64,000 bases of DNA from Catellatospora sp. IY07-71 (GTDB lineage: Bacteria > Actinomycetota > Actinomycetes > Mycobacteriales > Micromonosporaceae): contig NZ_AP023360.1 in NCBI RefSeq assembly GCF_018326265.1, positions 5,427,501-5,491,500 on the forward strand, given 5' to 3'. The notes under the pieces are model-generated. The model did not search any database and was not told the DNA's origin. It worked only from the letters and a program-made list of their open reading frames with translations. This document shows positions 32,351 through 40,092 of this stretch, piece by piece; position 1 is the stretch's first letter, and each line of letters begins with the position of its first letter. Both the position numbers and the translations under genes were made by a program.

Positions 32351-32544
32351 CGAACGACCGGGTGCCCGCGTGGTAGAGCCACGGCGGGCGGGCCACCGGG
32401 TGGCGGTGGCGCTGCCAGCCCGGATCAGGCAGCAGGTCGCGCGCGATGTCGCGCCAGTCTCCCGCCCAGAAGGTCTCCGCCTGCGGCTCCGCCCGCCGCA
32501 GGGCGCGGGCAGGAAGACGATCATCGAAGTGGCAGGATGGCCGG

Positions 32545-33123
32545 ATGACTTCTCCGAAAGCCGACCTCCAGCGCTACCTGCAGCAAGGCCGCGAGGCCCT
32601 GCTGTGGAAGCTCGACGGACTGTCCGAGTACGACGTGCGCCGCCCGCTGGTGCCGACCGGCACCAACCTCCTGGGCGTGGTCAAGCATGTGGCCAGCGTC
32701 GAGGCTGGATACTTCGGCGACACGTTCGGCCGTCCGTTTCCCGAGCCGCTGCCGTGGTTCGCACCGGACGCAGAGGACAACGCCGACATGTGGGCGACCG
32801 CCGAGCAGTCCCGGGAGGACGTCGTCGGCCTCTATCGCCGGGTGTGGGCGCACTCCGACGCCACCATCGACGCGCTGGAGCTGGACTCGCCCGGCCGGGT
32901 GCCGTGGTGGAACCCCGAAACCAACACCGTCACGCTGCACCGGATCCTGGTGCACATGATCGCCGAGACGCACCGGCACGCAGGGCACGCCGACCTCGTA
33001 CGCGAGCTGATCGACGGCGCCGTCGGGATGCGAGCGGACGCGACCAACATCCCCGGGGTCGATCCGGACTGGGCCGCCCTGCGCGACCGCATCGAGCAGG
33101 CCGCTCGCGACGCCGCCGGCTGA
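32545..33123 (+). CDS. DinB-family protein
   Basis: A 192-aa four-helix-bundle protein of the DinB/DUF664 type. The probable metal-binding histidines are in NLLGVVKHVASVEAGYF and in ILVHMIAETHRHAGHADLVREL, the standard positions for this superfamily. Relatives include thiol-dependent transferases such as mycothiol and bacillithiol S-transferases, so a mycothiol-dependent role is possible in an actinomycete, but the substrate cannot be read from sequence. ATG 32545 lies after a weak AGGATGG site. It stands alone between the GH2 terminator and a convergent membrane-protein gene. Confidence 0.8.
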   Translation: MTSPKADLQRYLQQGREALLWKLDGLSEYDVRRPLVPTGTNLLGVVKHVASVEAGYFGDTFGRPFPEPLPWFAPDAEDNADMWATAEQSREDVVGLYRRVWAHSDATIDALELDSPGRVPWWNPETNTVTLHRILVHMIAETHRHAGHADLVRELIDGAVGMRADATNIPGVDPDWAALRDRIEQAARDAAG

Positions 33124-33186
33124 GCCACGCGACCGGCTCGGCTGCGCCGATCGTGGGTGACGGTCCGGGCCGTCGGCTTGCGACCG

Positions 33187-33642
33187 TCAAACGGTCCGGG
33201 CGCGCAGGCTCCGCGCCAGGGTGGGGATCATCACCGCCGCCGGGACGAGGTGGAGCACGACGAGGGCGGCGGTGGTGGCGCCGTCCGCGCCGCAGAGCAG
33301 GGGTGGAACCAGCGAGGTCGCCGTCAGCGACGCCGTCGTCCAGACGAATCGCCTGGCGGGGTGAGCGCTCCAGCGAAGAAGCGCCACGGCGATGACGACT
33401 CCCACGATCGAGAAGAAGCCGGTCACCACGGCGAACCCGGGCAACGGGATGGACTCGCCACCGTCGGGGATCTCGAAGTCGACGCCGGCCGCCTGGGCGA
33501 GTGCGGCGGCGAGCGTGGTCGCGACCATCGCCGCGAGCGTGGCGAGCAGGCCGACGGCGGCGAGCCCGCGCAGCCGGTGGGCGCGGGTGGTCCCGCCCGC
33601 CGCCGGACCGGCGCCGGCCTCGATGTCATCGATGCTGTCCAT
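33187..33642 (-). CDS. DUF6069-family four-TM membrane protein
   Basis: A 151-aa protein with four hydrophobic helices at about residues 25-48, 70-92, 98-117 and 122-142. A short acidic N-terminus (MDSIDDIEAG) precedes them. The order and the extracytoplasmic VDFEIPDGGESIPLPGF loop match the actinobacterial DUF6069 family, which has no known function. It lies 66 bases downstream of an ECF-type sigma gene on the same strand and is probably co-transcribed with it, making it a possible modulator or target of that sigma factor. Confidence 0.75.
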   Translation of the reverse strand: MDSIDDIEAGAGPAAGGTTRAHRLRGLAAVGLLATLAAMVATTLAAALAQAAGVDFEIPDGGESIPLPGFAVVTGFFSIVGVVIAVALLRWSAHPARRFVWTTASLTATSLVPPLLCGADGATTAALVVLHLVPAAVMIPTLARSLRARTV

Positions 33643-33708
33643 GTAGTTCCTCCATGACCTGGTGACCGGCGGTTGACGTGCAGGTGGGCGAGAGCGGTGA
33701 CATCGGGC

Positions 33709-34707
33709 CTACTCCGTGCCGTCGGCAGGCAGGCGCTCCGGCAGCCCGAGCCGCGGGAACCGGTCGCTGTGGAAGGTGACGATCTCAGCGATCGCCCCGC
33801 CGGTGATGCGCAGGACGTCGATCGTCAGCGGCAGGTACGCACCCGCCTCCTCGCGCCAGTGGTAGAAGGCGACGGCGGGCTGGTGGTTCACCGAGGTGAG
33901 CACGGCTCGCAGGTTCTGCATGCCCTCGAAGCCGCTCTCGATCCAGTCCTTGACCACCGTGTCGCGGCCGATGTACAGGCCAGGCGTGGGCGGCATCGAG
34001 CAGCGGACGTCTTCGCGCAGCAGCGCGGCGATCGCGGCGACGTCCGTGGCCACGGCGGCGTCGGTATAGCGGCGCACCAGCTCGCGCGTCCCCGCGTCCG
34101 GTTCGCCACCGGTCCAGTCCTGCCGCTCGGCGGGAAGGTGCTCGCGCAGGCCGGCGCGGGCCCGCTGCAGCGCGCTGTTCACCGAGTTGACGGAGTCCCC
34201 GAGCAGCTCCGCGACATCTTTGGCCGGCCAGTCGAGCACGTCCCGCAGGAGCAGCACGGCCCGCGGGCGCGGCGCGAGGTGCTGGACCGCGACCACGTAC
34301 GCCAGCTCGATCGTCTCCCGCGCGACGGCGACCGACTCCGGTTCGTCCGCGCCACCCGCGGGCAGCTCGTCGAGCAGCCGGTCCGGGTAGGGCTGCAGCC
34401 ACCGGACCTCGCCGCCGGTCGCGGGCTCCGGACGGCTCTTGGCGAGCAGGTCCAGGCAGGCGTTGGTGGCGATCCGGTACAGCCAGGCCCGGAACGTCGA
34501 GCGCCCCTGGAAGGTCTCCCGGCGCCGCCAGGCACGCAGGAACGTCTCCTGCACGGCGTCCTCGGCGTCCTCGAACGAGCCGAGCATCCGGTAGCAGTGC
34601 ACGTGCAGCTCCCGCCGGTGCCGCTCCGCCAGCCCCGAGAACGCCCGCTCGCCGACCTCGCCCAGCCCGCTGCCACCCGGTTCCTCCGGCCGCGCGTCCG
34701 TACTCAT
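33709..34707 (-). CDS. ECF RNA polymerase sigma factor with C-terminal SnoaL-like domain (TIGR02960/SigX5-like)
   Basis: A 332-aa sigma factor. Region 2 is about residues 20-90 (LHVHCYRMLGSFEDAEDAVQ, FRAWLYRIATNACLDLL). Region 4 is about residues 140-200 (LAPRPRAVLLLRDVLDWPAKD, SVNSVNSALQRARAGLRE). The last 130 residues form a SnoaL/NTF2-like fold (LVRRYTDAAVATDVAAIAALL, YIGRDTVVKDWI, FHSDRFPRLGLPE), which in related ECF groups replaces a separate anti-sigma factor in controlling activity. ATG 34707 follows GGAAGG by 8 bases; a GTG one codon earlier is less likely. No anti-sigma gene is adjacent, but the DUF6069 membrane protein follows in the same direction. Confidence 0.88.
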   Translation of the reverse strand: MSTDARPEEPGGSGLGEVGERAFSGLAERHRRELHVHCYRMLGSFEDAEDAVQETFLRAWRRRETFQGRSTFRAWLYRIATNACLDLLAKSRPEPATGGEVRWLQPYPDRLLDELPAGGADEPESVAVARETIELAYVVAVQHLAPRPRAVLLLRDVLDWPAKDVAELLGDSVNSVNSALQRARAGLREHLPAERQDWTGGEPDAGTRELVRRYTDAAVATDVAAIAALLREDVRCSMPPTPGLYIGRDTVVKDWIESGFEGMQNLRAVLTSVNHQPAVAFYHWREEAGAYLPLTIDVLRITGGAIAEIVTFHSDRFPRLGLPERLPADGTE

Positions 34708-35046
34708 CACGTCATCCTTCCGCCTCGTCGTGTCCCGTCGTAGTTATGACGGGTACGGGCGCGACAACTCATCACCGGGCTGCTCGGACGGGGCCACCGG
34801 TGCGGTGACCGGCCAGGGCCGGGGGACCGTCCGACAGTGGTCCAGGGTCCTCGGACACCACTGGAGGCTGTGCCGTCCAGCTGACCGCTGTGCCGCGGCG
34901 TCGCCGGGGACCTGCGGCCGCCACCGGTTCGCGCGCATCTGCGTGAGCCGGCCGAAGCCCGGCGGTACGCGGAATGTACACGCTATATATGCGTACTCGT
35001 CTATGCTGCGGCCCACCCCGGCCACACTCCAGATGGGACACCACCC
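34708..35046. other. 339-bp divergent intergenic region
   Basis: No gene is visible. It should hold promoters for the sigma gene (minus) and the M23 gene (plus). CAGTGGT (34835) can pair with ACCACTG (34857). Near the M23 gene, GTACACGCTATATATGCGTAC (34976-34996) is an imperfect palindrome around an AT-rich TATATA, a likely -10 or operator. Confidence 0.4.
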
Positions 35047-36324
35047 TTGTCGACCAGAATCCTGCGCGCCGTCGCGGGCGCGTCAGCCATGCTGCTGGCG
35101 CTGCTCGCGGTCGGCGCCGGCCCGGCCCGCGCGGCCGGGCCGATGCCGTTCTTCCAGCTCCCGTTCCCGTGCGGGGAGACCTGGCGGATGGCCACCTACA
35201 GCGGCCACGGCGCCTACAGCATCGACATGACCTACACGGGCGGCGGCAGCAGTGGCCGCGCGATCGTGGCCGCGGCGGGCGGTGTCGTCGCCGAGACCGG
35301 CTACGGCAGCCGCAGCGGCAACTACGCGATCATCGACCACGGCGGCGGCTGGCGCACCAACTACTACCACATGATCGAGGCGCCCTCGGTCGGCCGCGGT
35401 CAAGGGGTGGCCCAGGGCCAGCAGATCGGCCGGGTGGGCAGCACCGGCAACTCCACCGGCCCGCACCTGCACTATGAGGTCTGGCGCGACGGCGGCACGA
35501 CCGAGGCCTATTTCAACGGCGTCCCGTCCGGCATGAACTGGGAAGGTGCGGCGGCCCGCAACATCACCAGCGCCAACTGCGGGCGCCCCCGGCGCGACCA
35601 CGTCTCGGACTTCAGCGGCGACGGCTACGCGGACGTGCTCGGCGTGAACTCCGCCGGGAGCCTGCTGTACTACCCGAACAACGGGCTGGCGCTGAGCGCG
35701 GCGGTGCAGATCGGCCATGGCTGGGGCACGTTCAGGCACGTCGTGGCCGCTGATTTCAGCGGTGACGGGGCAGCTGACGTGATCGGTGCCGATGCCGACG
35801 GGCTGCTGTGGTACTACCCGAACAACGGCCTGGCGCTGTCGGCGCGGGTGCAGATAGGCCACGGCTGGGGCACGTTCAGGCACATCATGGCCGCGGACTT
35901 CAGCGGCGACGGTTACGCGGACGTGCTCGGCGTGAACTCCGCCGGGAACCTGCTCTATTACCCGAACAACGGGCTGGCGCTGAGCGCGGCGGTGCAGATC
36001 GGCCATGGCTGGGGCACGTTCAGGCACGTCGTGGCCGCTGATTTCAGCGGTGACGGGGCAGCTGACGTGATCGGGGTCGATGCGGACGGGCTGCTGTGGT
36101 ACTACCCGAACAACGGGTTCGCGCTGTCGGCGCGGGTGCAGATCGGCCACGGCTGGGCGTCGTTCAGCCACGTCAACGCCGTCGACTTCAGTGGCGACGG
36201 GCACGCGGACATCCTCGGCGTCGATGCCGGCGGGCTGCTGTGGTACTACGCGAACAACGGGTTCGCGCTGTCGGCGCGGGTGCAGATCGGCCACGGCTGG
36301 GGCACGTTCAAGCACGTCATGTGA
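35047..36324 (+). CDS. Secreted M23 metallopeptidase with C-terminal FG-GAP-like repeats
   Basis: A 425-aa secreted protein with a signal peptide (about 1-30, ending GPARAAG). The M23 domain (about 45-170) shows GHGAYSIDM (zinc ligand His and Asp), NYYHM, and the terminal zinc motif GPHLHYEVW. The last 235 residues are five 48-residue repeats of the FG-GAP/VCBS type, each with DFSGDGxADVLGV (calcium-binding DxSxDGxxD), LLYYPNNG and VQIGHGWGTF. Wall-peptide cleavage is expected. The only start giving a full signal peptide is TTG 35047; no ATG or GTG is available in frame before it. The repeats are nearly identical at DNA level. A hairpin follows the stop. Confidence 0.85.
   Translation: MSTRILRAVAGASAMLLALLAVGAGPARAAGPMPFFQLPFPCGETWRMATYSGHGAYSIDMTYTGGGSSGRAIVAAAGGVVAETGYGSRSGNYAIIDHGGGWRTNYYHMIEAPSVGRGQGVAQGQQIGRVGSTGNSTGPHLHYEVWRDGGTTEAYFNGVPSGMNWEGAAARNITSANCGRPRRDHVSDFSGDGYADVLGVNSAGSLLYYPNNGLALSAAVQIGHGWGTFRHVVAADFSGDGAADVIGADADGLLWYYPNNGLALSARVQIGHGWGTFRHIMAADFSGDGYADVLGVNSAGNLLYYPNNGLALSAAVQIGHGWGTFRHVVAADFSGDGAADVIGVDADGLLWYYPNNGFALSARVQIGHGWASFSHVNAVDFSGDGHADILGVDAGGLLWYYANNGFALSARVQIGHGWGTFKHVM
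35608..36183 (+). repeat. Two 288-bp tandem higher-order repeats inside the M23 gene
   Basis: Copy one 35608-35895 and copy two 35896-36183 are almost identical; each encodes two 48-residue FG-GAP-like units (one ending GVNSAG, one with DADG). A third, more diverged unit starts at 36184. The similarity at silent sites suggests recent duplication or gene conversion. Confidence 0.8.
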
Positions 36325-36342
36325 GGTTCCACCGCGGCGGCG

Positions 36343-36372
36343 GGCTGGTGCGCCGGAAGCTGCGCACCAGCC
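36343..36372 (+). terminator. 11-bp stem hairpin after the M23 gene
   Basis: GGCTGGTGCGC (36343-36353) pairs with GCGCACCAGCC (36362-36372) around an 8-base loop, 19 bases past the stop and before a convergent gene. Confidence 0.65.
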
Positions 36373-36420
36373 GGGCCGGCATGCCGGGCAGGCGCAGGCG
36401 CCGGGATCGTCCTCGATGAT

Positions 36421-36927
36421 TCAGCGAAGAACCTCGGCGGGCGCGGTGCCGACGCGTGACAGATCCATGATCCAGTTGGTTCGCCAGGTCCGACCCTCGT
36501 CATACGAGAACGACTGCTGCCAGCGGGCAGCGTCCGCGCCGTCGGTGGTCCACTCGAAACGTACCTGCACCGGCAGGCCGCCGAGCACGTCGGCGCACTC
36601 GAACACGCCCCGCCCGTCGTGCCACGCACCCTCGACGGGCGGGTCGAGGTGTCCGGGCCGGCGGCTGGAAGCCCACCAGATCCGCCAGACCTGCCGCTGG
36701 GGATCGAACTGCCGCAGCGTGAATCCCTCGAAGGGCTCCTCGCCGGGCGGTGACTCGGTCCAGATCCGGTCGACATGGCCCAGACCTCCGAAGATCGGTT
36801 CCGCCTGCGCGTGGGCGTCGAACTCGACCCACTCGGTGCAGTTCGGGTCGGTGACCTCACGCAGCTTGCGGTTGCGTACGAGCCAGCGCCCGAAGATGAA
36901 GTCGAAGTCGGCACGGCCGTCGGTCAT
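36421..36927 (-). CDS. DUF1579-like uncharacterised protein
   Basis: A 168-aa soluble protein: DFDFIFGRWLVRNRKL, EWVEFDAHAQAEPIFGGLGHVD, RQFDPQRQVWRIWWASS and WQQSFSYDEGRTWRTNWIMDL. The W-x-V-x-N/F-W pattern resembles lipocalin-like DUF1579 domains that are often found beside stress or oxygenase genes. ATG 36927 follows GCGAGGG by about 9 bases. It is divergent from an Rrf2-type regulator, and an AACAG-AAA-CTGTT palindrome lies in the shared promoter region, so I infer it is a target of that regulator. Confidence 0.65.
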   Translation of the reverse strand: MTDGRADFDFIFGRWLVRNRKLREVTDPNCTEWVEFDAHAQAEPIFGGLGHVDRIWTESPPGEEPFEGFTLRQFDPQRQVWRIWWASSRRPGHLDPPVEGAWHDGRGVFECADVLGGLPVQVRFEWTTDGADAARWQQSFSYDEGRTWRTNWIMDLSRVGTAPAEVLR

Positions 36928-37016
36928 GGTGATCATCCCTCGCGTCGGTGGCTTGGCTGTCGCGATCATGCTGGCGACCACCGACAGAAACGGCGGCTTG
37001 ACGCCGACCTTGTTGT

Positions 37017-37029
37017 AACAGAAACTGTT
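37017..37029. promoter_or_regulatory. Palindromic operator AACAG-AAA-CTGTT
   Basis: Perfect 5+5 inverted repeat inside a TGTAACA...TGTTGCG context, in the divergent region between the DUF1579-like gene and the Rrf2-type gene. A sister site occurs at 37516-37528, suggesting one regulator acts on both. Confidence 0.5.
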
Positions 37030-37045
37030 GCGACAAGGAGGGGTG

Positions 37046-37477
37046 ATGGCGGCGAACAGCAGGCTGACGATCGCCGCGCACGCGCTGGCGTGGATGGCGC
37101 TGGCCCAGCGGCGCGGGCAGGCTCTGCTGACCTCGGACCAGGTCGCCGCCAGCGTGAACACCAACCCCGTGGTCATCCGGCGCAGCCTCGGTGACCTGCG
37201 CCGGGCGGGCCTGGTCGACGTGCGCCACGGCGCCGGGGCGGGCTGGAGCCTGGCGCGTCCGCCGCAGGACATCACCATGCTGGACGTCTACGACGCTGTC
37301 GAGCAGGATCCGCTGTTCGGCATGCACCGCACCGAACCCAATCTGGAGTGCCCGGTCGGCAGGGGCATCCGGCCCGCGCTGGGTCAGGTGTACGGGGAGA
37401 TCGAACAGGCCCTGCGGCGCGAGCTGCAGCGCACCACGATCGCCGACGTGCTCCGGGAGACCTTGCAGGTGCGCTAG
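37046..37477 (+). CDS. Rrf2-family transcriptional regulator (no Fe-S cysteine triad)
   Basis: A 143-aa winged-helix protein: SRLTIAAHALAWMALA, TSDQVAASVNTNPVVIRRSLGDLRRAGLVDVRHGAGAGWSL, and ITMLDVYDAVEQDPLFGMH. These are Rrf2 hallmarks. Only one cysteine is present (LECPVG), so the [Fe-S] binding of IscR/NsrR is unlikely; it resembles YwnA-type members. ATG 37046 follows GGAGGGG. Two related palindromes flank it, one before its own gene and one before the downstream NIPSNAP gene, which suggests autoregulation and control of neighbours. The ligand is unknown. Confidence 0.85.
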   Translation: MAANSRLTIAAHALAWMALAQRRGQALLTSDQVAASVNTNPVVIRRSLGDLRRAGLVDVRHGAGAGWSLARPPQDITMLDVYDAVEQDPLFGMHRTEPNLECPVGRGIRPALGQVYGEIEQALRRELQRTTIADVLRETLQVR

Positions 37478-37515
37478 GCGGGGCCCGACCGGTGCACGGG
37501 CGTGCCTTTTGATGT

Positions 37516-37528
37516 AACAAGAGTTGTT
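37516..37528 (+). promoter_or_regulatory. Palindromic operator AACAA-GAG-TTGTT
   Basis: Perfect 5+5 inverted repeat in a TGTAACAAGAGTTGTTCC context, 20 bases before the NIPSNAP gene start and matching the site at 37017. It is a probable second binding site for the adjacent Rrf2-type regulator. Confidence 0.5.
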
Positions 37529-37548
37529 CCAACAGGTGGAGGCTTCTC

Positions 37549-38283
37549 ATGCACGGCGTACGGAACTCGGTCGTGGAACTGCGGCAGTACACGCTGCATC
37601 CCGGCCGGCGCGATGTTCTGATCGATCTCTTCGATCGAGAGTTCGTCGAGACGCAGGAAGCCGACGGTATGGCGGTGCTGGGGCAGTTTCGCGACCTGGA
37701 TGATCCCGATCGGTTCGTCTGGCTGCGCGGGTTCGACGACATGCCGAGCCGCGCTCAGGCGCTGAGCCGCTTCTACGGTGGGCCGGTCTGGAAGGCGCAC
37801 CGGGACCAGGCCAACGCCACGATGATCGACTCGGACGACGTGCTGCTGCTGCGGCCGGTGACGGCCGCCGCCGGATTCCCGGCCGCCGCCACGCCGCGTT
37901 CCCCGGTCGGCCACCCGTCACCGCCGCCGTCGATCGTCCTGGCGACGCTGTACTACCGCGACCATCCGTTCGACGAGGCGTTCGTGGACTTCTTCGACCA
38001 CCGGATGCGCCCCTTGCTCGCCGAGACGGGAGCTGCGCCGCTGGCCTGCCTGCAGACCGAACACGCCGACAACGACTTCCCTGCCCTGCCCGTGCGCACA
38101 GGCGAGAACGCGTTCGTGTGGTTCACGCGCTTCGGCAGCACCGCCGCCCTCGACGACCACCAGGACCGGCTGCGAAGGTCGGACCGCTGGCGGGAACAGG
38201 TGCTACCCGACTTGTCGGCGATGCTCTCCGGTGCCCCGCAGCAGTTGCGGCTGACCCCGACCGCGAGGTCACTGCTGCGCTGA
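37549..38283 (+). CDS. NIPSNAP-family protein
   Basis: A 244-aa protein of two ferredoxin-like alpha-beta barrels. The first half contains VVELRQYTLHPGRRDVLIDLF and RFVWLRGFDDM, the classic NIPSNAP signature. The second half (ENAFVWFTRFGS) is a degenerate repeat of the same fold. Functions of bacterial NIPSNAP proteins are poorly known; some relatives are monooxygenase-like. GTGGAGG precedes the ATG and a palindromic operator shared with the Rrf2 gene lies just upstream. I infer that it is induced by the signal sensed by that regulator. Confidence 0.85.
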   Translation: MHGVRNSVVELRQYTLHPGRRDVLIDLFDREFVETQEADGMAVLGQFRDLDDPDRFVWLRGFDDMPSRAQALSRFYGGPVWKAHRDQANATMIDSDDVLLLRPVTAAAGFPAAATPRSPVGHPSPPPSIVLATLYYRDHPFDEAFVDFFDHRMRPLLAETGAAPLACLQTEHADNDFPALPVRTGENAFVWFTRFGSTAALDDHQDRLRRSDRWREQVLPDLSAMLSGAPQQLRLTPTARSLLR

Positions 38284-38311
38284 GCAGGCGGCGATCGAGC
38301 CGAGCCCCTGC

Positions 38312-38341
38312 GGTCCCGCCGTCGCGCGGGATCGCGGGACC
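38312..38341. terminator. 8-bp stem hairpin between convergent genes
   Basis: GGTCCCGC (38312-38319) pairs with GCGGGACC (38334-38341). It lies between the NIPSNAP stop and the convergent hypothetical gene stop at 38346. Confidence 0.45.
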
Positions 38342-38345
38342 TGGC

Positions 38346-38966
38346 TCACCTGCGGGCCCTGCCGGGGCCGCTGAGCATGTCATGCACATCGCCGAGGTCG
38401 GGGACGTCCGCGACCAGGGCGGCGACATGGGCGACGATCGACGCCCGGCCCGGATGCCGCGCCCACAGCTCGGGCGCCTCGCGCAGCAGCGTGGTCGCCG
38501 GCCTGGCCCAGTTCGTGACGCTGAACCAGCCCTCCGCGGCCCGGTATGCCGCCTCGCCGCCCATCAGCGGCGCCAGCCGCGCGACGGCACCCTGCAGGTG
38601 ATCGTCCGCAGCCTCCGGATCCGGGAGCTTCTGCCCGGCACCGGCCCAGTGCCAGGCGTCCCGGAACCGCCACGCCTGCTCAAGCGAGCGCAGCAGGCCG
38701 TCGGCGACCGGCACGGCCAGCGCATCAGGCTCTGCCCCCAGCTCGACCAGGGCCCCGCACAGGATCGAGAACCGGCCGCCTGAGCCCACGCTCAGCCCGC
38801 TCAGCAGCCACGCGCACCGTTCGAGCGCGGCGGTGGCATCGCGCGGCGAGGCCTTCTGTGCGGCAGCCCACAGGCCCAGCGCCGCCTGCTCGAAGGCGGC
38901 CGGGTCCGCGGCCGCCTCGAGTTGATCGCAGTACTTGTCGACCTTGTGCCGGGCGCCGAAAAACAT
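38346..38966 (-). CDS. Hypothetical helical protein
   Basis: A 206-aa soluble, alanine-rich all-helical protein: MFFGARHKVDKYCDQLEAA, then repeated helices such as ATAALERCAWLLSGLSVG and WHWAGAGQKLPD. The regular spacing suggests a TPR-like or HEAT-like scaffold, but no motif is conserved enough to name. There is no signal peptide or membrane helix. It is divergent from the M15 peptidase gene by about 110 bp and convergent with the NIPSNAP gene. I do not recognise a family. Confidence 0.6.
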   Translation of the reverse strand: MFFGARHKVDKYCDQLEAAADPAAFEQAALGLWAAAQKASPRDATAALERCAWLLSGLSVGSGGRFSILCGALVELGAEPDALAVPVADGLLRSLEQAWRFRDAWHWAGAGQKLPDPEAADDHLQGAVARLAPLMGGEAAYRAAEGWFSVTNWARPATTLLREAPELWARHPGRASIVAHVAALVADVPDLGDVHDMLSGPGRARR

Positions 38967-39075
38967 TCGCGGATGCTACCGCTCGGCGGCACCTGGCGCA
39001 CCTGGCCGGTTTGTCGCAGTGCCCCGCAGGTCCCGGTCCAGGTCGGCCCGGTCAGCTCGCGCTATTCTTGGCGAA

Positions 39076-40026
39076 ATGTGCGCCCCCGCAGGCTCCTCGC
39101 CGAACGCCCGTACCGCGATCCGTACGGCCGCCCGTTCCCGGCGTCGCGGCGGCGGACGGGTGGCGGGCTTGCTGGCCGTCGCCGTGCTTCTGGGGTCCGC
39201 CCTGTCCGGCTGCTCGAACGCCATGGCCGACCCGGAAGCGGACATACAGGCACGAACGTTGGCTCCTTCGCCCATAGCGCCCACCGAGTCGCGAAGCCCC
39301 GAGCCCGTCCGCATCGGCGACGCCACCGCCGCACCGGCCTGGCTGGGCACGCGAGTGCTGCCGGTGGGGCCGCAGGGGAGGGCGGCAGCCCAGCAGACCC
39401 CGCCCGAGCTGCGTCACCGGTCGATCATCACCGTCGACGACCTGCCGCCACCGGCGGACGGCCGCTTCCACGCCACCGTCCAGGCGGTGCCCGCCGACGT
39501 GCTCGCCCGATCCAGCTGGACGAAGGACTGCCCGATCGCCGCGGCCGACCTGCGCTACCTCACGGTCGTCTTCCGCGGGTTCGACGGGCGTGCCCACACC
39601 GGCGAGCTGCTGGCCAACGCCCGGGTGGCCGACGACCTGGTCACCGTGTTCGAGCGGCTCTTCGCCGCGGACTTCCCGATCGAGCGGATGCGGATCTCCA
39701 GCGCGGCTGAATTGAACGCGCCGTCGACCGGCGACGGCAACACCACCGAGGTGTTCGCCTGCCGTTCGGTGCGCGGCCGCAAGGCGTGGTCCCAGCACGC
39801 CTACGGCCTCGCCGTGGATCTCAACCCGTTTCAGAACCCGTACCAGAAGGGTGAGGTCGTCCTGCCGGAGCTGGCCACCTCCTACCTCGACCGGGCCGAC
39901 GCGCGGCCTGGGATGGCGCAGCCCCGCGAGCAGGCCGTCCAGGCCTTCGCGGCGATCGGATGGGGATGGGGCGGCGACTACCGGTCGCTGAAGGACTACA
40001 TGCACTTCTCCGCCAGCGGCGGCTGA
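39076..40026 (+). CDS. M15-family D,D-carboxypeptidase-like lipoprotein
   Basis: A 316-aa predicted lipoprotein. After a basic, low-complexity start, the segment VAGLLAVAVLLGSALSGCSN has a lipobox with Cys at the membrane surface. The C-terminal 190 residues are a VanY/M15 domain: CRSVRGRKAWSQHAYGLAVD carries the S-x-H-x-x-G-x-A-x-D zinc motif, LNPFQNPYQ follows, and DYMHF provides the last zinc ligand. It is expected to trim peptidoglycan stem peptides or related D-amino-acid-containing peptides outside the cell. ATG 39076 is used; no strong ribosome site is present. A long bidirectional hairpin follows. Confidence 0.85.
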   Translation: MCAPAGSSPNARTAIRTAARSRRRGGGRVAGLLAVAVLLGSALSGCSNAMADPEADIQARTLAPSPIAPTESRSPEPVRIGDATAAPAWLGTRVLPVGPQGRAAAQQTPPELRHRSIITVDDLPPPADGRFHATVQAVPADVLARSSWTKDCPIAAADLRYLTVVFRGFDGRAHTGELLANARVADDLVTVFERLFAADFPIERMRISSAAELNAPSTGDGNTTEVFACRSVRGRKAWSQHAYGLAVDLNPFQNPYQKGEVVLPELATSYLDRADARPGMAQPREQAVQAFAAIGWGWGGDYRSLKDYMHFSASGG

Positions 40027-40037
40027 GCCCTGCTGCG

Positions 40038-40077
40038 GACCCCGCGCCGACCGCTGTCGAACGGCCGGCGCGGGGTC
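40038..40077. terminator. 12-bp stem bidirectional terminator
   Basis: GACCCCGCGCCG (40038-40049) pairs with CGGCGCGGGGTC (40066-40077), between the convergent M15 and S15-like genes. Confidence 0.7.
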
Positions 40078-40092
40078 GCGCCGAGGAGGCGC

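Noticed and set aside
29422-32382. Very long open frame on the minus strand (986 codons) opposite the GH2 gene
   Set aside because: It is antisense to a clearly recognisable glycosidase, has no known motifs and a low-complexity Arg/Gly/Val composition typical of GC-rich shadow frames.
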